From contig JAKOGH010000509.1 in assembly GCA_024811115.1 (NCBI GenBank), forward strand, positions 1-31,722: 31,722 nt of DNA. Direction: 5' to 3'. Positions 1-8,640 of this stretch are shown here, in pieces. A program made the translations under genes and the position numbers. A model generated the notes under the pieces. It had not been told where the DNA came from. It did not search any database and saw only the letters and a program-made list of their open reading frames with translations. Source of the DNA: Terana coerulea. Taxonomy: Eukaryota > Basidiomycota > Agaricomycetes > Polyporales > Phanerochaetaceae. How positions within the stretch are numbered: position 1 is the first letter of the stretch; each line of letters starts with the position of its first letter.

Positions 1-360
1 CATCTGAAAAAACCCCCTTACTATTCCTGCCTAATGCATGCTGATAAGCACTAATTCATTGCACATAAGCTTCAAAGTAACACAACTAGATAAATAGATG
101 CATTAGGCCAATAAGGCAGTTTAGTGAGGTCCTTTGCTAATTGTCTTAATTATTCTATATATTAGGGCAATTAGTCCTATTTCTCAGCTATTTGTTTCCT
201 TACTGTCCTATTTTGTTCCTTACATGCAGCTATAATACCACTACTGCTTGACTAATCATCTGAGAAATCCCCCTTCTTAATTTAACCTGATGCTCTGTAT
301 TGCATATTTAGTTATCTACATACAAGACTAAGCTACCTAACACAACAAACTACTTGTACT
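1..360. other. AT-rich block without CpG; no gene seen
   Basis: I find no CG dinucleotide in these 360 bases, although a GC-rich, CpG-dense array starts about 100 bases further on. No credible ORF or RNA gene is visible. The opening motif (CATCTGAAAAAACCCCC) recurs in slightly changed form at 258 (CATCTGAGAAATCCCCC), which hints at an old direct repeat of about 257 bp. CpG loss of this kind fits long-term cytosine methylation and deamination of repetitive DNA, but that is inference. Confidence 0.6.
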
Positions 361-459
361 GTGCAGGTAAGCCCATGCACCATGCACCATACTCACCTGC
401 ACTGCGCCATGCCCACCTGTGTGTTGTATCTGTCAGTAACATACTTACGTACACCACTA

Positions 460-1110
460 CCCTGGCCCTCATGTCGTGCACCAGCCCCTTCTGACGGGGG
501 CGCACTTGTCAGCGTCGGTCTGCACGTCAGTGCTTCGCCACGTCCTGCGCGCCAGCGCCGGCGCGTGCGCGTGCTGCGCTCGTTGGCGTCGTGCTGGGGT
601 AGCTTGCTACCCTGGTCCCTCGCGTCGTGCGTCGGCCCTTTGTAACGGCGGCACGCTCGCCTGCGTCGGCCTGCGCGCGTCGTGCTTCGCCACGTCCTGC
701 GCGCCGGCGTTGGCGTGGTGCGCATCCGTCGGCACCGTACGTGCGTGCGCCGCTGTCCCGCCCTGCGTATCTTGCGCGTCGTGCTGTACGCGCCGGTTTC
801 TTGTGCGTCGGCGTCGCGCTCACCTGCGTCGGTCTGCGCGCGTCGTGCTTCGCCACGTCCCGCGCGCCGGTGTTGGTGTTATGCGCGTGCTGCGTTCTCG
901 GCGTCGCGCCTGTGTAGCTTGTTGCGCTGGTCCCTCGCGTCGTACGTCGGCCCTTTGTAACGGCGGCGCGCTCGCCTACGTCGGCCTGCGTGTGCTGTGC
1001 TTCACCACGTCCCGCGCGCCGGCGTCGGCGTTGTGCGCCGCCGTTCGTGTCGTGCGCGTCGTGTCGTGCGCGCCGGCTTCTTGTGCGCCGGTGTCGCGGC
1101 CGCCGGCGTT
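460..1110. repeat. CpG-rich minisatellite, ~155-bp units in 315-bp pairs
   Basis: The block TGCTTCGCCACGTCC and its variants begins at about 531, 683, 846 and 998, so the unit is about 152-163 bp. Copies 1 and 3 and copies 2 and 4 are each 315 bp apart and resemble each other most. For example GTCCCTCGCGTCGT occurs at about 613 and 929, and CCCTTTGTAACGGCGG at about 637 and 951. The array is therefore two diverged 315-bp higher-order units. It is very rich in G, C and CpG. Several long overlapping ORFs on both strands here are by-products of composition and are not annotated as genes. Confidence 0.75.
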
Positions 1111-1199
1111 GAGCTTGTTGCGTCGTGCTTGACTACGCGGGCGTTCGCGCGCGGTGTTCGTTGCTGGTGGGGGATGCGTGGTGCCTATTCATGAAAGCA

Positions 1200-1234
1200 C
1201 CGTCCATAAGCCGTGCATGCACGGCCATGGACGG
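1200..1234. repeat. 35-bp interrupted palindrome
   Basis: The centre GCCGTGCATGCACGGC is a perfect 16-bp palindrome, flanked by CCGTCCAT on the left and ATGGACGG on the right. Together they could extrude as one hairpin with a small asymmetric bulge (AA against C). It lies in the gene-free stretch 1140-1500 between the minisatellite and the tRNA-like unit. I recognise no terminator or protein site, so the role is unknown. Confidence 0.6.
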
Positions 1235-1519
1235 CTCTGGGTAGCAGCGGTGGATGCGGCGAGAGGGCCACGTACCTCGTTTGCAGGGAGCCCCTCCCCT
1301 TCAACAGTCTTGCTCGATAATTCACGCGTCCCCCACTCTTGTGTGGTGTCGCTTGGGTCCTGGTGTCGCGGTAGGTGGTCGCGAGGCAGCTAACGCGTCG
1401 GTTAGGAATGAGGGACCGAGGGAATGAAAGATGACGCCAACCAAACGCGAAGGGTTAAGGCGCTTCAATATACCCAGTAAGTTATGACCATTCTGTACGA
1501 TAATACACTCAAGCCGCTA

Positions 1520-1614
1520 TGGCGCAGTTGTTATTCTACTGGGCGCGTTTACCCAGGTGGTCCTGGGTTCAAGTCCTTCCGGGTGCATTGTGGTTATTTC
1601 TGATCATCTTTTTT
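1520..1614 (+). other. tRNA-derived Pol III-like unit (degenerate tRNA or SINE head)
   Basis: TGGCGCAGTTG (1520-1530) fits the A-box consensus and GGTTCAAGTCC (1566-1576) fits the B-box consensus. A T6 run at 1609-1614 is a plausible Pol III terminator. A five-pair hairpin CTGGG/CCCAG (1539-1555) sits where an anticodon arm belongs, but its loop is 8 nt. The acceptor, D and T stems do not pair well: the 5' end GCCGCTA does not complement CGGGTGC. It is therefore unlikely to be a working tRNA. A tRNA pseudogene or the head of a SINE fits better. A covariance-model scan would decide. Confidence 0.4.
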
Positions 1615-1619
1615 GAGCC

Positions 1620-2460
1620 TCGGCCCATTAACAAAAGCATACAGTGTGAATTGCTTTGGTCGTCTGTGAAGCAGTCACTCTTTTAGAGCTATTGTGATAT
1701 TTAAAATTGATTGCAACTTGTTGTTCAACTGTGGCAAATGGCAATTATATAAGAATATAGACATTCTAGGCAAAAGCAGCTCTTTTTTTAGCAATTGTAC
1801 AGAGCTTATATATTAGGTTATAAAGGTAATATTAAAGAGCTTCAGACTTGTCATTAACAATATCCTTAAAGGTTTGTGCACTTTGAAAACCAGTCTAATA
1901 AGGAATCCATTATGCATTTATGTGCCAACTAGGCTGAAATAGAGAATAGTAGCTACATTAACTCTAAAAGTGTAATAGTATAAGTATATAGATTAGCTGA
2001 TTGGCAGAAAAAGGAGGACATAGAACTAAATTAGCTTTAAGCAATACAATAATAAGAGTCTAAGTAATAAATAAAAGCAATAGCAAAATAAGTGTCATAA
2101 GCTCTAGATAATGTCATAAATATGATGCAAATAACAAGCAAATAAGTAAAAAGCTAATAATAAGCTACTGATAAAATATGCAATAGTGAGAAATTAGATA
2201 AAAAGAAATATAGTAAATGAGCTAATGAAAGAATGCAATAAGGCATTGGTAAGGGATAAAAAGTCAATTAGGTAGTAAAAAGCCATTAATAATCAGCAGA
2301 TTAGAATGTTAAAAAGGCAATGGGCTGTTTAGCAAGCTAATAGATGTAGATTAGCTAAATAAACTATATTTTAAGAATACATTTTCACAAAAAGCGAAAA
2401 AGAGCATAATAAACAATTTAGTGTTAAATAAGAAGCATAAAGCACAGATTAGAAAGAGGG
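1620..2460. other. CpG-free AT-rich spacer; no gene seen
   Basis: From about 1664 to 2394 (roughly 730 bp) I find no CG dinucleotide. The plus strand is purine-rich and dense in stops, with recurring AGCTAAT/TTAGCTAA-like words. No coding potential is visible on either strand. It resembles the 1-360 block in composition and contrasts with the CpG-rich DNA either side. This suggests old, methylated repeat DNA rather than a promoter or gene. Confidence 0.55.
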
Positions 2461-2464
2461 GTTT

Positions 2465-2790
2465 TCCAGATGTGCTCGCAATAACCTACGTAGTACAACA
2501 TTATACCTATATCTAGGTCACTGTTAGTAACCACTCATAAACCATGGCGCGGTTCATTCCAAGATCGAGCATTGCCACAGCAGCACGAATGGAGCTCTTG
2601 TCCTACATGTTTCTAAGTAGCAGGGCCGTATTCAACAAAAGGCGTAAGTGCATTCAGGGGTCTGAACCTTATATAACTGGTGAACATCGTTTCCGGAGAC
2701 GGCGCCCGAGGTACGCCAACGCATCACAATACGATTGATTCTCACGACTTCTCATCGGCAACAATGCAAACAGTTGTGCGCCTGTATTTG
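2465..2790. repeat. Diverged dispersed repeat, copy A (pair with 25475-25755)
   Basis: This stretch shares a long series of matching blocks, in the same order and orientation, with 25475-25755. Shared features include a CAAGRTC...CATTGCC...AGCAGCA...GAA core, then TCAACAAAA followed by GTAAGTG, then AGGTACGCC with ACGCAT, and finally TTCTCA. The copies are clearly homologous but well diverged. The left copy overlaps the end of the BTB reading frame, and the right copy lies upstream of the DUF6534 gene. I see no terminal inverted repeats or LTR ends, so the repeat class is unknown. Confidence 0.5.
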
Positions 2791-4239
2791 GGTCAAATTG
2801 TGTCTCAACACCGATGTAGCGCTTCATGGAACTGACTGCACTGATCTTGAATCTATGTTGGATTTCTAGGATACACAGTTTGGAGGGAAGAAGAACTCGG
2901 AGTAGCAGCAGGGAGAGAAATAACGGACGAAGAATCCCCGCTATCACACCTGAGTTTTTATCCACAGCTGCTGCGCGTGATTTCTTGCCTGATGTGGCGA
3001 ATAAGCTGGAGAACCTATCGTGTGGGGCGAGCGGGGCGAGTGGGGAGGTGGGTCTAGTCGACTCTGGGATTTTGTCTAACAACTTTAACAAGGCGCCAGA
3101 TGCGTAGGGCACATTCCCATGAGCCACGGCGTCGACGTGGGCCTTCATAGAGTTCTTGCTCTTGGTGTTCCAAAACTTAGAGCAAAGAAGGTCGATTTCC
3201 CTCTGCAGGACCGTTGGATACCTAGTGATGGCATGTATACGTCAACACTGAGTGAACATCAACTGTGAGAGGAAGCTCACCACGAACTAAAGCGCGAAAA
3301 TATCTCATCAAGCGTATTGTCCTCAAGCAGATTGCGAAATAGATGGTCCTCTGCCTCTTCCTTCAGTTGATCGAGCCCCATCTGCGCAGTGGAGAGAGTG
3401 AGGATCCATCCGCGCAAGCGACTAAACCATGCACACACCTCGTCTGCAATGCGATATATTGACTTGCAGGAGCAGATCGGAATTTTGGGATACACTGCGT
3501 GATGCGTCGCTCTAGCATCTTGATAGGCTCTCACACCACGAGACTTCAGAGGAGAAAATAGATCTTCCCAGTGTAGAGGTAAAAAATGACCGCTTTCATT
3601 CTAGGTATCGCATCTCAGAGTCTTGGGTAAAACGTTAAAATCTGAATTCTCCTGCTTACGTGGGTGCGGCGACCGATTGCATGTGCACTACATACCGGCA
3701 CGTCTCTCCCCGGGAATTGGACGCGCCGGAGGTAGGCAACCCGAGATGCGAACTCTCATTGGCATTGCTTCCATCGGCAGCATCGGACGCGAGCGTAACG
3801 GAAGTGCCCTTACCAGTAGAACCATCGTCGGGTTCATCTTCCAGGTCACTGTCGGAGTCGTAGGCATAGAGATCTGTGTGATTTTCGCCCTGCTTGTTAT
3901 CTGAAGGCGAGCTGGCATGGCTTTCAGTAAAGCCACCCGCAAGCACTACCCAGGTTTCAATACTCTGGGATGTCGATAAGCATACTACAGGCACATACGT
4001 CCTCGAAAATACGGCGATGCTGCGCTCAGAATCTTGCTGTTGGCTAGGATCCGTTTAGGTTTGTCAAACCTCCCCGAAGACAGCCGTCTCGAGTACGCGT
4101 AGAATGCTACGTCAAGAAATGGAGTGCCCGACAGCGACTCAGCCAGAGCCTCTTCAAAAGCAGCGCCCACTTGCAGGTTATTTTGATTAGCTGCCGAAAT
4201 TCCTGGTTCCGCGGACAAGCAAGGCGTACTTTTGGGCAT
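2669..4239 (-). pseudogene. BTB/POZ-domain protein gene, disrupted
   Basis: Five exons can be followed on the minus strand: 4239-3999, 3945-3696, 3651-3439, 3381-3281 and 3221-2669. The introns are 44-59 bp with GT-AG ends. Exon 1 holds the start of a fungal BTB domain (LSGTPFLDVAFYAYSRR, then ILSAASPYFRG). Exon 2 has the acidic YDSDSDLEDEPDDG loop. Exon 3 carries KAVIFYLYTGKIYF, and exon 4 GLDQLKEEAEDHLF. BTB domains mediate protein dimerisation and cullin-3 or chromatin adaptor roles; the role of this group is not known. Exon 3 has an in-frame TGA at 3615-3617 and a one-base frameshift near 3553-3558. The exon 5 frame runs on into a dispersed repeat. The lesions suggest a pseudogene, though an unusual splice pattern cannot be excluded. 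Confidence 0.65.
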
Positions 4240-4364
4240 CGTATAATCAGTAGCAGGTAGAGGTTTTGAACCTTCCTACAAGTCTCGATAAAGACCGTGG
4301 TAGGCGCAATGCAAGAGATACGAAAGCGCTGCGACCCCATGCCTGAAGCAGGTGGTGGAGGATC

Positions 4365-6270
4365 GTGGTAAAGCTTCTGGAAGACTTGCCTATTTTGGAT
4401 TTTAGTGAGAGTGTGACGCCTGTGTCATCTCTGTGACTGTCACCCTCCGCCCCGTCCCGTGACTCGTGAGCCAACGAGCGGCTTAGTTTCAGTCAACGAC
4501 CTCGTCGTCGCAGCCATCCACGACGATGTTCAGAGCATCGTCGTCAACGTCACGTACGTTTCACGGTACTTTCACCTGACGTGGCTCACTCTTCCCCAAA
4601 GACGTAACTCGCCCTTTCCGGGCCAAGTTGTGCCGAAGCTTTGCGACGGTTTCCGACCCTCCTGTCCGCCATTACGGCGGTTTGAAGGATCAAGACCGCA
4701 TATTCACAAATGCGTACTGCAGACATGACCATGATATAAAGGGTGCTTTGGTGAGCAAACATTCCGTATGGGGTCTTGCGAGTCCTCACCTCTGTCGTGG
4801 TGAAGTCCCGAGGAGACTAGCGCAGGACGAAGGAAATTCTCGGCAAGGGAGACAACTGGATTATCCAGACCATTCAGGACTCTGGCTCCCGAGGGCGTGG
4901 AGGTGCTGGTCTCCCTAGTGGTCTAAAGTGGAGCTCCATGAAAAAGCCCGGCTAGGAGAAGGACTAGGAGAAGGACCCGCGGCCGCGGTATTTCGTCGTC
5001 AACGCAGAAGAGGGAGAGCCCGGAACCTGCAAGGATCGGGAAATCTTGCGCGGAGACCCCCACAAGCTCATTGAAGGCTGCCTGGTCGCCGGCCGTGCCA
5101 TGAACGCCAGTGCCGCCTACATCTACATCCGTGGAGAGTTTTACCAAGAGGCCTCCGTCTCAAACCCCCGTTCCCCGCCGATGTCGGTCTTTTTGGATGC
5201 CCCACTACTGTCGCCAATGTCGAGACTGTTGCCGTCGCGCCCACCATCGTCCGCCGCGGCGCTCCCTGGTTTGCCGGCTTCGGTCGTGCTCGGAATCAGG
5301 GCACCAAGTTGTTCTGCATCAGCGGACATGTCAACAACCCCTGTGTCGTTGAGGAGGAGATGAGCATTCCGCTGAAGGACCTCATCGAGAAGCACTGTGG
5401 TGGCGTGATTGGTGGCTGGGACAACCTGCTCGGTATCATCCCTGGTGGCAGCTCCGTCCCCGTGTTACCCATCAAACAGTGCGGGGAAGTCCTGTGAGTA
5501 CCTTGCTACCGTTACGCACGTGATGGTTCTGACTCCCCATAGCATGGACTACGATTCCCTCAAGGATGCCCAGTCTGGTCTGGGTACTGGCGCTGTCATT
5601 GTTATGAACAAGAGCACCGACATCGTCGCTGCTATTGCTCGCTTTGCCCACGTACGTCCGGACCCTCAAGTGCTGTATGCGCTCTCTCTTACACGTCATT
5701 TTACCAGTTCTACAAGCATGAGTCGTGCGGTCAATGCACACCCTGCAGAGAGGGCACGACGTGGATGATGAACATGATGGATCGCTTCGTTGAGGGCCGG
5801 GGTCACCAGCGCGAGATCGACATGCTCCTCGAGCTCACGTAAGTCGCATTCGTTTTTACACGAGATTCATATATTTATTGACGTCATTTCCAGGAAACAA
5901 ATCGAGGGTCGTACAATTTGTGCGCTAGGAGACGCTGCGGCATGGCCCATTCAGGGTCTTATGCGTCACTTCCGCCCTGAGGTTGAGAAGCGCATAGATG
6001 CCTTCCGCGCCGCGAATGGACCTGTACTGTTCGGTGGACGCCTGAAGACCGAGACCGACCCCACGCTCGCGCTCCCGGATAACCTAGGAGCGAACCTCCC
6101 CGAGCTTTCTGCACCATCCGCCCACTAGACTCCGTGGTGCATTGTCTATATTCGTATGCCGTATCCAAAATACACACATTTGGCGGAACTATGGCTTGCC
6201 CGATGCTGGCAATCTGAGCGCTGTTGAAAATTCCGTGATCTGAAAGGTTTATTCGACAGTACCGACATGC
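4365..6270 (+). repeat. Segmental duplicate of the complex I gene region (copy 1)
   Basis: Homology to 29583-31632 begins at GTGGTAAAGCTTCTGG, upstream of the gene, and ends just after GGTTTATTCGACAG in the 3' flank. The copy therefore includes the ~150-bp proximal promoter, all six exons, all introns and the 3' UTR. The two copies are in direct orientation about 25.2 kb apart. Genomic introns are retained, so this is a DNA-level duplication, not a retrocopy. Similarity is uneven along the length (see findings). Confidence 0.9.
4526..6128 (+). pseudogene. Complex I 51-kDa subunit pseudogene
   Basis: It has the same exon-intron structure as the intact gene at 29737-31496, but it cannot encode the protein. 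A Trp codon became TAG at 4818-4820. A 12-bp tandem duplication (CTAGGAGAAGGA at 4952-4963 and 4964-4975) carries two more in-frame TAG codons. A 169-bp deletion at 5156/5157 (matching 30356-30524) removes the segment with [15 protein letters not shown] of the nucleotide-binding fold and shifts the frame. Exons 4-6, including the [12 protein letters not shown] iron-sulfur motif, are almost identical to the intact gene. A short protein from the 3' half is conceivable, but nothing supports it. Confidence 0.92.
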
Positions 6271-6375
6271 GGCCGTGCCATGAACGCCAGCGCCGCCTAC
6301 ATCTACATTTGTGGAGAGTTCTACCAAGAGGCCTCCAATGTCCAGCAAGCTATCAACGAAGCGTACAAGACAGGA
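6271..6375 (+). pseudogene. Third fragment of the complex I gene (part of exon 3)
   Basis: About 105 bp match 30290-30394 of the intact gene (from GGCCGTGCCATGAACGCCAG to GAAGCGTACAAG) with roughly ten differences. It is fused directly to the right end of the 4365-6270 duplicate. It spans the left edge of the 169-bp segment missing from that duplicate, and so carries bases the duplicate has lost. It may be a remnant of a further tandem copy or debris from a complex repair event. Confidence 0.8.
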
Positions 6376-6900
6376 TGTTCTGGTATCTTAATGCGCAGGA
6401 TCCTTGGAGTCCTGCGCATTATATGATGTACCTAGTGATCAGCCAAACGATGGTTACCTTTCTGTTTGGCTCAACATTATGAGTGGATTGACAGTAAGCA
6501 ACATTCATGCAAACTTACGTTGGCGCAGTAACACCTACTGATCTGAGCCATAATCACAAGAACGCCCATGATGTCGCTAAACCTTGTCAGTGGCAACGCA
6601 GTTTGCCCTAACTCTTGTTCAGCTTTCATGGCTCATTGAAGGTATGAGGTGCAGTCGATTCTAGAACACAGTGATAATCGGTTGTCCGCTACATACAGAC
6701 ATACCGTTACCATCAACACCAATTTTATCACAAACATGGATGGACCTCGCAGACTACATCGAGGGGGTGGCCGAGGCACTGGGGAAGGTCGTGCCCGTGC
6801 GCAAGGTTGCGGTCGCGGGTTTGGTGAAGGGCGTGGCAGAGGGCGTGGTGTGGGCGGGGGAGATCTGTTACGGACAGAATTATTCTTTTATTTGAATGAT
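6376..6900. other. Gene-free spacer with a 12-bp-arm hairpin
   Basis: No gene is recognised. TAATGCGCAGGA (6389-6400) and its exact inverse TCCTGCGCATTA (6410-6421) form a hairpin with a 9-nt loop. AGCCAAAC and GTTTGGCT form a weaker inverted pair just downstream. About 6740-6860 is G-rich with repeated GGCGTGG/GAGGGCGTGG words and gives an Arg-Gly-rich frame beginning MDGPRRLHRGGGRG. I treat that frame as low complexity, since nothing else supports a gene. Confidence 0.5.
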
Positions 6901-7300
6901 TAGCAATATTGGCTCGGTTTGCATCTTATGACTCACCTCGCCCTATGCCCTATGACTCAGCTAGTGTAGCGTACCCTACACCCTACCCAGACCCATCTAC
7001 TAGTCTCAACACTAGTATGGATATGTAGTATGCTCTCCCATGCCACCTTCTTGTACAGTAGTATAAAGATCGACCAGTCAAGGCCTTGTAGCCTTAACTG
7101 TGATCTCTTTGTTTATTAACATCGATATCTCTGGTCAGTCTCTGCCTGCTAGAGGGAAACCTCCGTAATAGCCCTCAGAGTCGCATTGAGTGTCCAACTC
7201 ATTGTGCAACGACCTTTGGTCTTAACATTAGATCGCAGTTTCGAACCAACCGACTCTTCCGAGTCTAAGTCACCCAGAACCCACCGAACGGCCGACTACT
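6900..7300 (+). promoter_or_regulatory. Probable left LTR and leader of the gypsy element
   Basis: A TATAAA box lies at 7062-7067, followed by T-rich, C-rich sequence and then about 370 bases without an ORF before gag. This placement fits an LTR promoter and untranslated leader. Exact LTR ends cannot be set because no second LTR survives for comparison; TGTAGCG at about 6966 is one possible left end. This call rests on position and the TATA box only. Confidence 0.35.
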
Positions 7301-7670
7301 TAAACTAGTTATCCCGAAACTCTAACCCTGGTCCTGTAACAAGGACAAGGCTCACCAAACCACCACCGCAGACACCAACAGAACTGTGTGTACTCTTCGT
7401 ACACACCAATTCTACTTGAAATCAGGAGTAGACGTCAACTACGCTTAACTGACACAGGGATCCTTCAATTCTGCTGACGAGAACCCCTGCAAGAACTGAA
7501 ACACATCAGATAAGAGGACGATCCAACCCGCTGAAGGATACAAACCATGTACAAGAAGCCAACACCAAATCCAACGAACCACCTCGTCATCTACATCCGA
7601 TTCCAATCCCCCAGAACCCGTCAATCCTAATTTTATCATCAACCAAACAGACGAACCTTTCACTGTCTTC

Positions 7671-8640
7671 ATGAACCAAGTTGAAGTAACCTTCAAACAC
7701 TTCCTCAAGTGCCTAGACAAGCAAATTGAATTCTACACTTTAACTCGGGACCCCACCAAGCAGAAAGCCAGGAAATATCGAACAGAAGTTGTAAGGAAGC
7801 AGGAAATGGCGCAGACAATGGAAACAAGGATGGATAAGAAGTTTGCAGATGTAGACCAAGGAATACAGGAGATAAAAGCCACGATCATGGCAAATTCAAC
7901 ATGGGCAGGATCAACCACAAAGAAATCCTCAAAAGCAACTAAACTGAGGACCCCAGATGAGTTTGACAGCTCAGAAAAACACGTCAAAGAATTCAAGAGA
8001 GGGTGCTACCTCTACTTTGAAGCATACCCCACCGACTTTGCCCTCGCAAAGGAGAGAGTCATTTTGCCCTCTCCTACATGACGAAGGGATCAGCCAAATC
8101 ATGGGCAGATCTGAAACTCAACAAGTACGAAGATAAAGGGTACTCTTCCACTCTCGCCGACTTTTGGGCCGATTTCGACAAAATCTTCGTCCAGCGTGAT
8201 GATATCTCGAACGCATTAAAAAAATCGAACGCCTTAAAAACAAATCTGAATGAGACAAGAAGGACACTATCAGGGAAACAGTGATCAAATTCAGGCACCT
8301 TGCATTGCAGCTCAAAGGCAGCGATACCAATGCCCAGCTTATTTGGAGCTTCAAGAAATGCATCCCCGTTGACATGAAGAACCAAATCCGCCTCAGCTCA
8401 GTGGTGAAACCAACCATGCTGTCAGCATGGTACGACTCGGTGATTAAATTCATTGAAGACGACAACAACAACAACAAACATCATCGATCACACAAGTCCG
8501 AAGACAGGGACAAGAATGCAATAGAGCGTAGATGCGATTAGAACTAAAGAGGAAAGGCAGGAGGCCAGAGAGAAGGGCCTATGCTACAATTGTGGAGGTA
8601 AGGGACATCTTGCTAAAGATTGCCCAACCAAAAGGAAGAA
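7671..8640 (+). pseudogene. gypsy gag with CCHC zinc knuckle, frameshifted
   Basis: The first frame (7671-8081) is rich in Lys, Glu and Gln and reads VEVTFKHFLKCLDKQIEFYT onward. It passes into a second frame at a one-base loss in a T run near 8062, continuing as SYMTKGSAKSWADL. A third frame from about 8281 gives FRHLALQLKGSDTNAQ and a Lys/His/Asp-rich tail. The nucleocapsid knuckle CYNCGGKGHLAKDCP is encoded at about 8583-8627 in yet another frame. Gag would form the particle and bind RNA. At least two frameshifts rule out a normal product. Confidence 0.8.

Noticed and set aside
393..1393. Several overlapping long ORFs on both strands, the longest of 218 codons at 476-1132
   Set aside because: They lie in a GC-rich tandem array, are open in many frames at once because stops are rare in this composition, and translate to Cys/Arg/Ala-rich sequence without family features.
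4107..4474. Minus-strand ORFs spanning the left breakpoint of the complex I duplication
   Set aside because: They cross the junction between the BTB upstream region and duplicated promoter DNA and have no family features.
6649..6903. Arg-Gly-rich ORF that might be an RNA-binding protein start
   Set aside because: The Arg-Gly pattern comes from repeated GGCGTGG words; an adjacent frame is equally open and no downstream domain follows.
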